From Nitrospirota bacterium (GTDB taxonomy: Bacteria > Nitrospirota > Thermodesulfovibrionia > JACRGW01): a stretch of 8,393 bases of DNA. The position numbers and the translations under genes are program-made. Below are positions 1-6,764 of the stretch, in pieces; the stretch's first letter is position 1, and the number at the start of each line of letters is the position of its first letter. Under the pieces are notes generated by a model. It saw nothing but the letters and a program-made list of their open reading frames with translations, did not search any database and was not told the DNA's origin. Location: positions 1 through 8,393 of the forward strand of contig JACRGW010000027.1 of the NCBI GenBank assembly GCA_016212195.1, given 5' to 3'.

Positions 1-33
1 TTTCCACAGGAATGACAACAGAATCTACAGGTA

Positions 34-57
34 ATAATCAAATTTAATTTTGATTAT
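34..57. repeat. AT-rich inverted repeat upstream of the glycosyltransferase gene
   Basis: Perfect 9-bp arms (34-42 and 49-57) separated by a 6-base loop (43-48). It lies about 90 bp before the first gene and could be the terminator hairpin of a gene ending left of the window, or an operator. There is no clear T-run after it and the stem is nearly all A/T, so no function is assigned. Confidence 0.4.
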
Positions 58-127
58 ATCAGAAATTAGCTATGTTGTAAAATTAGGAGAGAAAGGTTCT
101 TTCAAAAGTAATGATACTTAAATATGT

Positions 128-133
128 TATAAT
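128..133 (+). promoter_or_regulatory. Possible sigma-70 -10 box giving a very short leader
   Basis: A perfect TATAAT sits 11 bases before the ATG at 145. A start site about 7 bases downstream would leave a leader of only a few bases, which fits the lack of any Shine-Dalgarno sequence (the bases before the ATG read ATAACCCCT). No convincing -35 hexamer is present at 16-18 bp spacing, so this rests on the -10 match and the absent ribosome site. Confidence 0.3.
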
Positions 134-144
134 TTATAACCCCT

Positions 145-1155
145 ATGAAGAATGAGAAACACATATCAGTTATCATCCCCAATTCTAACGGGGCTTCGAC
201 TATAGGTAAATGTCTTGAATCGATATTATCTTCGAGGTATAAGAATTTTGAGGTCGTCGTTGTTGATGATTGTTCAAGGGATAACTCAGTGGAGATCATA
301 AAGGGATACCCCTGCAGGTTGGTTCAGATTGATAGGCATTTAGGTGCATCTAATGCGAGGAATATAGGCGTGCAGAACAGCAGAGGAGAAATCCTTTTCT
401 TTGTTGATGCCGATTGTCTTTTACAGAGGGACACACTCGCTTTAGCGGACATTGCATTTTCTGAAGATAGAAACAGAATAATCGGAGGCACCTATACTAA
501 GATCCCCTACGACGATGATTTTTTCAGCACCTTCCAGTCCATATTCATAAACTACTCTGAGACAAAGCATAGAGATAGGCCTGATTATATCGCCACCCAT
601 GCGATGATCATAGATAAACAGATATTCAGAGATAACGGTGGATTTAAGGAAGGTTTTTTTCTTCCCATCCTTGAGGATGTGGAATTCACCCACAGACTCA
701 GAAAGGCAGACTACAGGCTTATTATTAATCCCGAAATACTTGTCCAGCATATATTTAGTTTTTCCTTATTGAGATCACTTCAGAATGCAGCGAGGAAGTC
801 TATGTACTGGACTATATATTCCATAAGGAACCATGATCTGCTTAAAGATTCAGGAACCGCTTCGGTAGAATTGAAGATCAATGTCCTATCATACTTCTTT
901 ACCCTGCTTTTTGTTTTCATATACCTGTTTTCCGGAGTATCTGTTTTTTTTATTACTATACCATTCATTCTCGGAATGAATTTATATTTAAATAAAAGAT
1001 TAATTAAATCCTTTTATGAGACAAAGGGTCTTTTCTTTACTTTTTTCGCAATACTCTATTACACAATGGTATATCCTCTTGGGGTAGGGGCAGGCGCCTT
1101 TGCCGGGGTCTTAACTTATCTCAGGGTTTTCAGGATTCGAAGAGGGTTGAGATGA
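145..1155 (+). CDS. Membrane-anchored family 2 glycosyltransferase
   Basis: Predicted to transfer a sugar from a nucleotide-sugar donor at the cytoplasmic face of the membrane. The 336-residue protein begins with a GT-A fold typical of family GT2: strand SVIIPNSNG (8-16), the DD pair at 41-42 after VVVV, LGASNARNIG (66-75), the metal-binding DAD motif (88-90), and a catalytic-base-like ED (177-178) in LEDVEFTHRL. Two long hydrophobic stretches follow (about 247-277 and 295-320), and the basic tail RVFRIRRGLR should stay in the cytosol. The start is fixed by the fold, which begins within eight residues, although no ribosome site is visible. Its TGA overlaps the start of the radical SAM gene (ATGA), so the two are probably co-translated. 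Donor and acceptor are unknown; dolichyl-phosphate-sugar synthase-like and polysaccharide or lipid glycosyltransferases share this architecture. Family call firm, substrate open. Confidence 0.9.
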   Translation: MKNEKHISVIIPNSNGASTIGKCLESILSSRYKNFEVVVVDDCSRDNSVEIIKGYPCRLVQIDRHLGASNARNIGVQNSRGEILFFVDADCLLQRDTLALADIAFSEDRNRIIGGTYTKIPYDDDFFSTFQSIFINYSETKHRDRPDYIATHAMIIDKQIFRDNGGFKEGFFLPILEDVEFTHRLRKADYRLIINPEILVQHIFSFSLLRSLQNAARKSMYWTIYSIRNHDLLKDSGTASVELKINVLSYFFTLLFVFIYLFSGVSVFFITIPFILGMNLYLNKRLIKSFYETKGLFFTFFAILYYTMVYPLGVGAGAFAGVLTYLRVFRIRRGLR

Positions 1156-2267
1156 TGTATTCACCATTCCGACATATTGGCTCTATATTCTGGAAGAGGA
1201 GACCGATACAATTGACCTTCTTCATAACAAAAAGATGTAATGCCAGTTGTCCGTTCTGTTTTTATATCTACAGGGATGAGAGAAATAATCCCCCTTTACC
1301 CCCCTTTAATAAAGGGGGGGAGGGGGGATTTCAGGGAGAACTCACATTAGATGAGATTGAAAAGATATCCTCTTCCTTTGGAAACCTGCTCTGGCTTGCC
1401 TTCTCCGGAGGAGAGATATTTCTGAGAAAGGATTTACCCGAAATAAGCAGGATATTCTATAAAAATAATAAACCTGCAATAATCCTTTATCCGACTAATG
1501 GACTTCTTCCGGAGGTGATTTATAAAAATATAGAGGAAATACTTAAAGAATGTAAGAAGAGTACAGTTGTGGTAAAACTTTCTATTGATGGGCTTGATGG
1601 ATTACACGATGACCTCCGCGGTGTAAAAGGCAGTTTCGAAAAGGTAATAGAGACTTATAATCTACTTTCTGGTCTCCTCGATAAATACAGGAACTTCGAT
1701 CTCGGGATAAATACGGTCTTCTGTTCTCCAAACCAGGATAATATGTCAGAGATAATCAGATTTGTTAATGGCATGAGAAGGATAAATACACACACAGTTT
1801 CATTGGTAAGGGGCGATATAGATAGCGGATATAAAGAGGTGAATATAGAGAAGTACAGGCAGACGATCGAGGAGATGGAGAGGAATCTGAAGAATAGGGT
1901 ATCAGGTATATATAACTTCAGGGGGGCGAAGGTCAAGGCTGCGCAGGACATCTTACAGCGGAGAATTATATATAAGACTATGAAAGAAGGGCATAAGATG
2001 ATCCCCTGCTATGCTGGGAGATTGAACCTCGTCCTGACAGAGACAAGTAATGTCTATCCCTGCGAATCCTTTAATAAGAAGATGGGGAATCTCAGAGAAT
2101 ATAATTATGATGTAAGAGAGTTATTGCAGAGCGAAGGGGCGAGAAGGGTCACCCATTCAATTCAGAAAAACGGTTGCTACTGTACACATGAGTGCTATAT
2201 CATGACAAATATTTTATTCAATCCATTAGTTTATCCCGAATTAGTAAAAGAGTATTTTCAGTTATGA
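1152..2267 (+). CDS. Radical SAM protein with SPASM/Twitch-like C-terminus
   Basis: Expected to cleave S-adenosylmethionine with a [4Fe-4S] cluster and start radical chemistry on an unknown substrate. The CxxxCxxC motif is C29/C33/C36 followed by Phe37. SGGE (85-88) is the SAM amino-group motif, and YPTNG (113-117) and LSIDG (143-147) match later core strands. The C-terminus has C286, C304, C342, C344 and C348, a spacing resembling the SPASM/Twitch domains that hold auxiliary Fe-S clusters, though not the full seven-cysteine pattern. Length (371 aa) is normal for the class. Residues 46-60 (rich in Pro and Gly, PPFNKGG) are encoded exactly by a 45-bp palindromic repeat; without them the distance from C29 to the GGE motif returns to about 42 residues, more usual for the family. 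The ATG overlaps the glycosyltransferase stop by 4 bp, and a second ATG follows at 1155. Coupling suggests both act on one glycan, lipid or peptide product; this is inference. Confidence 0.88.
   Translation: MMYSPFRHIGSIFWKRRPIQLTFFITKRCNASCPFCFYIYRDERNNPPLPPFNKGGEGGFQGELTLDEIEKISSSFGNLLWLAFSGGEIFLRKDLPEISRIFYKNNKPAIILYPTNGLLPEVIYKNIEEILKECKKSTVVVKLSIDGLDGLHDDLRGVKGSFEKVIETYNLLSGLLDKYRNFDLGINTVFCSPNQDNMSEIIRFVNGMRRINTHTVSLVRGDIDSGYKEVNIEKYRQTIEEMERNLKNRVSGIYNFRGAKVKAAQDILQRRIIYKTMKEGHKMIPCYAGRLNLVLTETSNVYPCESFNKKMGNLREYNYDVRELLQSEGARRVTHSIQKNGCYCTHECYIMTNILFNPLVYPELVKEYFQL
1287..1331. repeat. 45-bp palindromic C-run/G-run repeat inside the radical SAM gene
   Basis: Two C-runs separated by TTTA, then a short AAT loop and two complementary G-runs. 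The inner stem pairs 1299-1307 with 1311-1320 and the outer stem pairs AATCCCCC (1287-1294) with the mirror at 1322-1330; the interior is imperfect (TTTA against A). It spans exactly 15 codons and keeps the frame. The encoded peptide (PPLPPFNKGGEGGF) resembles one I recall from dispersed C/G-run palindromes in many environmental bacterial genomes; that resemblance is memory, not a search result. Confidence 0.8.
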
Positions 2268-2310
2268 TTTACCATAAAATTATAAATGATCACAATAAAA
2301 GAATAGTATT

Positions 2311-2373
2311 TGTCACCCTGAACTCGTTTCAGGGTCTTATTTTAAGAGATTCTGAAACAAGTTCAGAATGACA
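2311..2373. repeat. REP-like double-hairpin intergenic repeat
   Basis: Two tandem hairpins form a larger imperfect inverted repeat starting TGTCA and ending TGACA. Hairpin 1 pairs 2315-2322 with 2328-2335 (loop CTCGT); hairpin 2 pairs 2349-2356 with 2362-2369 (loop ACAAG). Stem sequences differ between the hairpins (CCCTGAA versus TTCTGAA), yet each stem pairs perfectly because both of its sides differ together. It lies between the convergent ends of the radical SAM and kinase genes, a common place for REP/MITE-like elements, and may stop or stabilise transcripts from both sides. No T-run marks it as a classical intrinsic terminator. Confidence 0.75.
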
Positions 2374-2423
2374 TCTATAAATAATGGATATATATGAAAA
2401 AGGTTTTTAGATCCTGACTATGA

Positions 2424-5003
2424 TCAGATTGAATCCAGCACCTCTCTTACCTTTCTTAAAATCTCTCTCGGTGAGACAGGCTTGAGGATAAAGTCTGATC
2501 CCTCATCGAGTATTCCCCTTTTAAAAAGAATGTCTGCTGTATACCCGCTCAGAAATATCGCCTTTATGTCAGGCTTTATCTCCTTTATTTTTTCATAAAC
2601 CTCTTTTCCGTTTTTCCTGGGCATTATGAGATCAAGAAGTAAGAGCCGGATTTCCTCTTTATTCTCCATGAACTTCTCTATCGCATCCTCTCCATCCTCT
2701 GCTGCTATGACCTTATATCCGAATCTCTCAAGCGCATCCCTTATCAGTTTCCTGACTGCCTCATTATCTTCTGCTATAAGCACCATCTCTGTTCCTCCTG
2801 CCGGGTATGGAGCGGTCTCCTGGATAGTCCCTGCTTCTTCAACATCCGATTTAATAAATGGAAGATATATCTTAAATGTCGTCCCTCTGCCCGGCTCGCT
2901 ATAGACATTGATAAAACCACCGTGCTGCTTTATTATGCCGTAGACTATCGAAAGGCCAAGTCCTGTGCCCTTTCCTGTCTCTTTTGTTGTAAAAAAGGGC
3001 TCGAAGATCCTTTTCGTAGTCTTTTCATCCATACCTATGCCTGTATCTGTTATGGATATTAAGGCATAAAACCCTAACTCTCCATAACCATGCATCTTTA
3101 CATATTTCTCATCCATCTGCACAATCCCTGCCTCAATGATTAACTCTCCTCCGTCAGGCATGGCATCTCTCGCATTGGTTGCGATGTTCATAAGGACCTG
3201 CTGGATCTGACTGCTGTCTACCATTGCTATCAGTTCCTTATCTGAAAGTATCATCTTTAATTCTATATCCGCTCCTATAATACTTCTTAAAAATTTTTCT
3301 ACGGCCCTTATGATCTCATTCAGATTCTCAGGCTTTAGATCGATTATCTGTTTCCTGCTATATGCAAGCAGACCCTTTGTCAGATGGGTTGCCCTTTCTC
3401 CTGCACCGAGTATCTCTTTTAGATGGGTCCTGTTAGGGTCATCATTATTCATATTCATCTCCATGAGGCTTCCAAACCCTATTATTGCATTCAGCATATT
3501 GTTAAAGTCATGGGCAATGCCGCCTGCAAGCTGGCCAATCGCCTCCATCTTCTGGGCATGACGGAGTTGTTCCTCGAGATTCTTATGTTCAGTGATGTCG
3601 CGAACTATGGCAGTGCAACAAGTCTCCTCCCGAAACTTCCAGAGGGAGAGGGAAATCTCTAAGGGGAATTCGCCTCCGTCTTTCCTGAGACCGTTGAGCT
3701 CTAATATCTTTCCGGCTATGCGGGACTCCCCTGTTGAATGCATCCGTTCAAACCCTTTTTGATGAGCCTCTCTGTAACGCTCAGGTATCAATATGGTTAA
3801 AGGCTTAAGAATCACCTCTTCCTCTGCATAGCCGAAGATCTTTTCCGCTCCCGAGTTCCAGGATATGATTTTCCCACTGCTGTCAGCAGAGATGATCCCG
3901 TCAACGGCTGATTGCACAAGGGAGCGGAAATGCTCCTCACCTTCCCGCAGGGCCTCTTCCCTCTCCTTTATCTCGACGCTCATCTGATTGAAACTCCCTG
4001 CCAGATCTTCAAGTTCATCTCCTGTCCTGACCTCAACCTTTATACCCAGCCCGCCTGCACTCAACTCTCTCGCTCCATGAGCAAGCCTTGAAAGTGGAGA
4101 GACAATACGGTTGCCGAACAACCATGATATAGCGAGTGCTAAAACTAATATGAGAAGGCTGAAAGATATGCTACGCAGGATATCCTTCCGTATTGGAGAA
4201 TAGATTTCTTCGGATGGAACACCTACGGATGCATACCATTTTACCTTTGAAGGGGAGGAAACAGCGGTCAGCCTCTCTACACCGAGATACTCCAACTTGA
4301 AAGTTCCGCTTCCTTTCCTGACAATCTCCTTGAACCACTTCTCTTTGCTTACATCCTTTAGAATCAGGGTTTCAGGCTCTGATGAACTGGTAATAATCCT
4401 TCCTTTCTGGTCTATCAGAGTCACCACCTCATGTTCTCTTAGCTGCAGGTGACCGAAGATTTCCTTCACTCTAATCAGAGAGATGGCTGCACCGACCATT
4501 CCTATCTTTCTGTCCGAATAGGCCTTAACAGGGTAGGCGATGATTATAACCGGTTTGCCGGTTATGCGGCCAATCTGCACCTCACCTACTGTGAATTTAC
4601 CTGTTTTCATCACCTCTTTGAAAAAGGAGCGGTCTCCGGCATAAGTGGGTTTCTCCTGTTTTACTGCAGTACAGCGAACCCAGCCTTCCCTGTCTATGAC
4701 AAAGATGTTCTCATAATAGGGATACTGGGGCTTGAGCCTTGAAAAAATATCTCTGCACTTCTTCCACTCCTGATTCCTTATCTCCGGGATCTCGGACAGG
4801 GCTATGAGGAGTCGCTCGCTTCCATTGAGAAAGGTATCCACTTCAGTAGAGACCATGTGTGCCTGATGGAGGATCCACTTCTGTGCATCACTCCTGGCAC
4901 TTCGTAGATTTTTGAACTCATGGTAAAGGGCTGCAGTGAATAATGGCAGGGCAGTTATTAAAACCAGGATTATAATCTTGACCTTAATACCCATTTTAAT
5001 CAT
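2424..5003 (-). CDS. Hybrid sensor histidine kinase (Cache-HAMP-PAS-HisKA-HATPase-REC)
   Basis: An 859-residue inner-membrane sensor kinase. Order: transmembrane helix 8-26; extracytoplasmic double-Cache-like sensor about 30-275 (YPYYENIFVIDREG at 94-107 and the later VTLIDQKGRIITSS are typical); second transmembrane helix 280-297; HAMP about 298-350; PAS about 355-470 ending in a usual IVRDITEHK junction; HisKA with phospho-accepting H498 in GGIAHDFNN; ATPase with N610 (N box), DTGIGM (653-658) and GKGTGLGL (677-684); C-terminal receiver about 738-857 with E745/D746, phospho-accepting D791, S819 and K841. All key residues are present. The HDFNN form is common in kinases paired with NtrC-type regulators, and such a gene lies directly upstream. 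The start is supported by AGAGGA eight bases before the ATG; Met4 is an alternative without a better site. Expression probably comes from the sigma-54 promoter at 5062-5077. Ligand unknown; small organic acids are a general Cache theme, not shown here. Confidence 0.94.
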   Translation of the reverse strand: MIKMGIKVKIIILVLITALPLFTAALYHEFKNLRSARSDAQKWILHQAHMVSTEVDTFLNGSERLLIALSEIPEIRNQEWKKCRDIFSRLKPQYPYYENIFVIDREGWVRCTAVKQEKPTYAGDRSFFKEVMKTGKFTVGEVQIGRITGKPVIIIAYPVKAYSDRKIGMVGAAISLIRVKEIFGHLQLREHEVVTLIDQKGRIITSSSEPETLILKDVSKEKWFKEIVRKGSGTFKLEYLGVERLTAVSSPSKVKWYASVGVPSEEIYSPIRKDILRSISFSLLILVLALAISWLFGNRIVSPLSRLAHGARELSAGGLGIKVEVRTGDELEDLAGSFNQMSVEIKEREEALREGEEHFRSLVQSAVDGIISADSSGKIISWNSGAEKIFGYAEEEVILKPLTILIPERYREAHQKGFERMHSTGESRIAGKILELNGLRKDGGEFPLEISLSLWKFREETCCTAIVRDITEHKNLEEQLRHAQKMEAIGQLAGGIAHDFNNMLNAIIGFGSLMEMNMNNDDPNRTHLKEILGAGERATHLTKGLLAYSRKQIIDLKPENLNEIIRAVEKFLRSIIGADIELKMILSDKELIAMVDSSQIQQVLMNIATNARDAMPDGGELIIEAGIVQMDEKYVKMHGYGELGFYALISITDTGIGMDEKTTKRIFEPFFTTKETGKGTGLGLSIVYGIIKQHGGFINVYSEPGRGTTFKIYLPFIKSDVEEAGTIQETAPYPAGGTEMVLIAEDNEAVRKLIRDALERFGYKVIAAEDGEDAIEKFMENKEEIRLLLLDLIMPRKNGKEVYEKIKEIKPDIKAIFLSGYTADILFKRGILDEGSDFILKPVSPREILRKVREVLDSI

Positions 5004-5061
5004 CTATTTCGTCCTCTTTATTATTCAAAGGTATAATAAAATGTTTAAATAGTGTATTATA

Positions 5062-5077
5062 TGCAAAAAGAATGCCA
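5062..5077 (-). promoter_or_regulatory. Sigma-54 (-24/-12) promoter for the hybrid kinase gene
   Basis: On the minus strand the 16 bases read TGGCAT-TCTTT-TTGCA. The -24 GG and -12 GC have exactly the 10-base separation required by sigma-54, and only the sixth and seventh consensus bases (CG) differ. The predicted start is near 5051, leaving a leader of about 48 bases that contains the AGAGGA ribosome site. A TATAAT (5061-5056) overlaps the -12 element but has no recognisable -35 (AACTAC at 17 bp), so sigma-54 is the better reading. The upstream neighbour encodes a sigma-54 activator, and a large palindrome is centred about 110 bp upstream, where enhancer sites usually lie. Confidence 0.75.
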
Positions 5078-5135
5078 GGTAGTTTATAACTATAACAAAT
5101 TGATTTTTAAAGGTCTAATTACAGGATGAAGAGAG

Positions 5136-5185
5136 GAGAATTAAGGAAATCATTCCATAATTATGGAATGATTTCCTTAATTCTC
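5136..5185. repeat. 50-bp perfect palindrome; candidate activator (enhancer) site
   Basis: Perfect inverted repeat with 25-bp arms and no spacer, centred between 5160 and 5161; the first mismatch is 5135/5186. The core reads ATTCCATAATTATGGAAT. It starts inside the stop codon of the NtrC-type gene. In that gene's RNA it would form a stem of about 23 bp with a four-base loop, but the bases that follow are CTCTCTTCATCC, not a U-run, so a classical intrinsic terminator is unlikely. Its centre is about -110 from the predicted sigma-54 start, which suits a binding site for the neighbouring Fis-type activator. The palindrome is seen directly; the role is inferred. Confidence 0.85.
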
Positions 5186-6539
5186 ACTGAATGCCATATT
5201 CCTTTATCTTTGTAAGGAGGGTCTTGTAATCAATCTTGAGTAATAATGCTGCCTTTGATTTATTTCCGTCTGTAAGTCTCAGTGCCTGTCTTATAGCATT
5301 ACTCTCAGCATCCTTTACAACGAGTGCGGAAAGCTCCTTAAGCGGTAAAAGAGAGGCAGGCTTTTTATCATCAGTTTTATCCAATGTTAAAAATTCTATA
5401 TGTTCAGGCATGATTACATCATTGTAGGAAAGTAGTGCCGCCCTTTTAATAACATTCTTAAGCTCTCTCACATTGCCAGGCCAGTGGTATCCGAGCAATA
5501 GGTTCATCGCATTATCGGAAATCCCCTTTATATCTTTCCCGAGTTCTGAGGAGCAATCTTCAAGGAATCTCTGGGCAAGAAAAGGTAAGTCTTCTAACCG
5601 TTCCCGCAGGGGTGGAAGACTTATCATGAATTCACTGAGGCGAAAAAAGAGATCCTCTCTGAGCCTCTTATCCTTTAGGGCCTGCCTTACATCCATGTTA
5701 GTTGATGAGATAATACGGACATCGATATCTGTCGGGCTGGTGCTTCCGAGGTGATAGATACTCTTTTCTTCTACTACTCTCAGGAGCTTACCCTGTATAA
5801 AAGGAGGGATGTTCTCCAGTTCCTCTATAAGGATAGTGCCGCCATCGGCGATCTCAAAGAAACCTATCTTTTTCTTTTCAGCACCTGTAAATGCACCCTT
5901 CTCATAACCAAAGAGTTCGCTTTCTATAAGTGTCTCAGGAATCGTGCCTATATCTACCTTCACAAATGGCTTCTCTGCCCTTTTGCTCAGGTTGTGTATA
6001 ATACTTGCTACGAAGGATTTTCCTGTCCCTGTTTCACCCTCAAGGAGTGTAGAAAAAGCACTCTGTGAAACCTGATATATCTGTTTTATAATCTCCTTCA
6101 TAATCTGACTTCTTCCAAACATGTATTCAAGGGATGCAGTAAAAGCAGTGTTGAGACGTTTTATTTCCCTCTTTAACTCAAGTTTCTCTATCGCCCTTTT
6201 AAGTATTACAGAAAGTATGTCGGTCTTAATTGGTTTGACTAAAAAATCATAGGCGCCGAGTTTAATAACCTCAACTGCTGTGGGAATATCTCCATAGGCG
6301 GTTATTATGATGATAGGGACATCAGGGTCTATCTTTTTAAGTTCTTTCATTGTCTCAATGCCATCCATGTCAGGCATCCTGAGATCGAGGAGTACCGCAT
6401 CTGGGGTATCCCTGTTGAAAATATTGATAGCCTGCCTGCCACCTGAGACACCTATCGGGGAAAAGCCTTTTTTCTCTAACATCTCCAATAGGATATCTTT
6501 CACTTCATTGTCGTCATCAACAACCAATATCTTCTTCAT
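5184..6539 (-). CDS. NtrC-family sigma-54-dependent response regulator
   Basis: A cytoplasmic, DNA-binding activator of sigma-54 RNA polymerase, 451 residues, the usual length. Receiver 1-120: D8-D10, phospho-accepting D52, T80, K102. AAA+ domain about 133-370: Walker A GETGTGKS (168-175), sigma-54-contacting GAFTGA loop (215-220), Walker B region GGTILIEEL (233-241), arginine-finger segment LREDLFFRL (283-291), WPGNVREL (343-350). Fis-type helix-turn-helix at the C-terminus (about 400-445, with GNKSKAALLLKIDYKTL). The family's Walker B Asp-Glu reads Glu-Glu here (E239/E240), a conservative but unusual change, and the segment before the GAFTGA loop reads VDIGTIPE where NCAAIPE is usual. The fold starts at once, so the ATG is secure, but no Shine-Dalgarno precedes it. 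It lies upstream of and parallel to the hybrid kinase gene, its likely partner, and possibly controls that gene through the palindrome at its own 3' end. Confidence 0.95.
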   Translation of the reverse strand: MKKILVVDDDNEVKDILLEMLEKKGFSPIGVSGGRQAINIFNRDTPDAVLLDLRMPDMDGIETMKELKKIDPDVPIIIITAYGDIPTAVEVIKLGAYDFLVKPIKTDILSVILKRAIEKLELKREIKRLNTAFTASLEYMFGRSQIMKEIIKQIYQVSQSAFSTLLEGETGTGKSFVASIIHNLSKRAEKPFVKVDIGTIPETLIESELFGYEKGAFTGAEKKKIGFFEIADGGTILIEELENIPPFIQGKLLRVVEEKSIYHLGSTSPTDIDVRIISSTNMDVRQALKDKRLREDLFFRLSEFMISLPPLRERLEDLPFLAQRFLEDCSSELGKDIKGISDNAMNLLLGYHWPGNVRELKNVIKRAALLSYNDVIMPEHIEFLTLDKTDDKKPASLLPLKELSALVVKDAESNAIRQALRLTDGNKSKAALLLKIDYKTLLTKIKEYGIQ

Positions 6540-6548
6540 AATGGAATT

Positions 6549-6577
6549 ATTATATATAAGCTAAAAGTATTTTTAAA
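6549..6577 (-). promoter_or_regulatory. Sigma-70-type promoter for the NtrC-family gene
   Basis: On the minus strand TTTAAA (6577-6572, 4 of 6 to TTGACA) and TATAAT (6554-6549) are 17 bp apart. The -10 box ends nine bases before the ATG, so the transcript would start almost at the ATG, in keeping with the missing ribosome site. AT-richness of the region makes chance matches easy. Confidence 0.4.
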
Positions 6578-6686
6578 TTCAGTGGTTTTTCTGATCATAA
6601 TTATATCATAGGTTTATTAAAGACAATCTTTATTTTATTCTAAAGTTATTCTCTATATATTCCATTTAATCTATCAATAATAACTA

Positions 6687-6716
6687 TTGGACTTTGAGAA
6701 AGGGATGATTTATAAT
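6687..6716 (+). promoter_or_regulatory. Sigma-70-type promoter for the YedF-like/receiver operon
   Basis: TTGGAC (6687-6692) and a perfect TATAAT (6711-6716) with an 18-bp spacer. The start site near 6723 leaves a leader of about 40 bases containing the GAGGGG ribosome site. It is the only good match between the divergent genes on this strand. No sigma-54 pattern was found here. Confidence 0.45.
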
Positions 6717-6764
6717 TTTCTATAAAGATTTTGAAGAAATGTGAGTTTTAGAGAGGGGTATTTT

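Noticed and set aside
1..31. Left-edge sequence TTTCCACAGGAATGACA as the end of another dispersed palindrome
   Set aside because: It resembles one arm of GTCATTCC-type repeats, but the partner arm would lie outside the window, so it cannot be judged.
442..750. Antisense open frame of about 100 codons inside the glycosyltransferase gene
   Set aside because: It lies wholly opposite a well-supported GT2 gene, has no ribosome site and no recognisable domain.
1655..1951. Antisense open frame inside the radical SAM gene
   Set aside because: Shadow of a gene with clear catalytic motifs; its hydrophobic composition is a by-product of the sense codons.
2262..2277. Small hairpin (TTATG/CATAA) at the radical SAM stop codon as a terminator
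   Set aside because: A five-base A/T-rich stem is too weak and there is no proper T-run.
5136..5185. Reading the palindrome as a classical rho-independent terminator of the regulator gene
   Set aside because: No U-run follows the stem on the transcribed strand. A role in RNA 3' processing or stability is not excluded.
5751..6068. Plus-strand open frame of about 105 codons across the AAA+ domain of the regulator
   Set aside because: The minus-strand frame carries Walker A, GAFTGA and other motifs over the same bases.
6540..6764. A sigma-54 promoter for the NtrC-type or yedF gene in the divergent region
   Set aside because: No GG-N10-GC arrangement with acceptable flanks was found on either strand; sigma-70-like boxes fit better.
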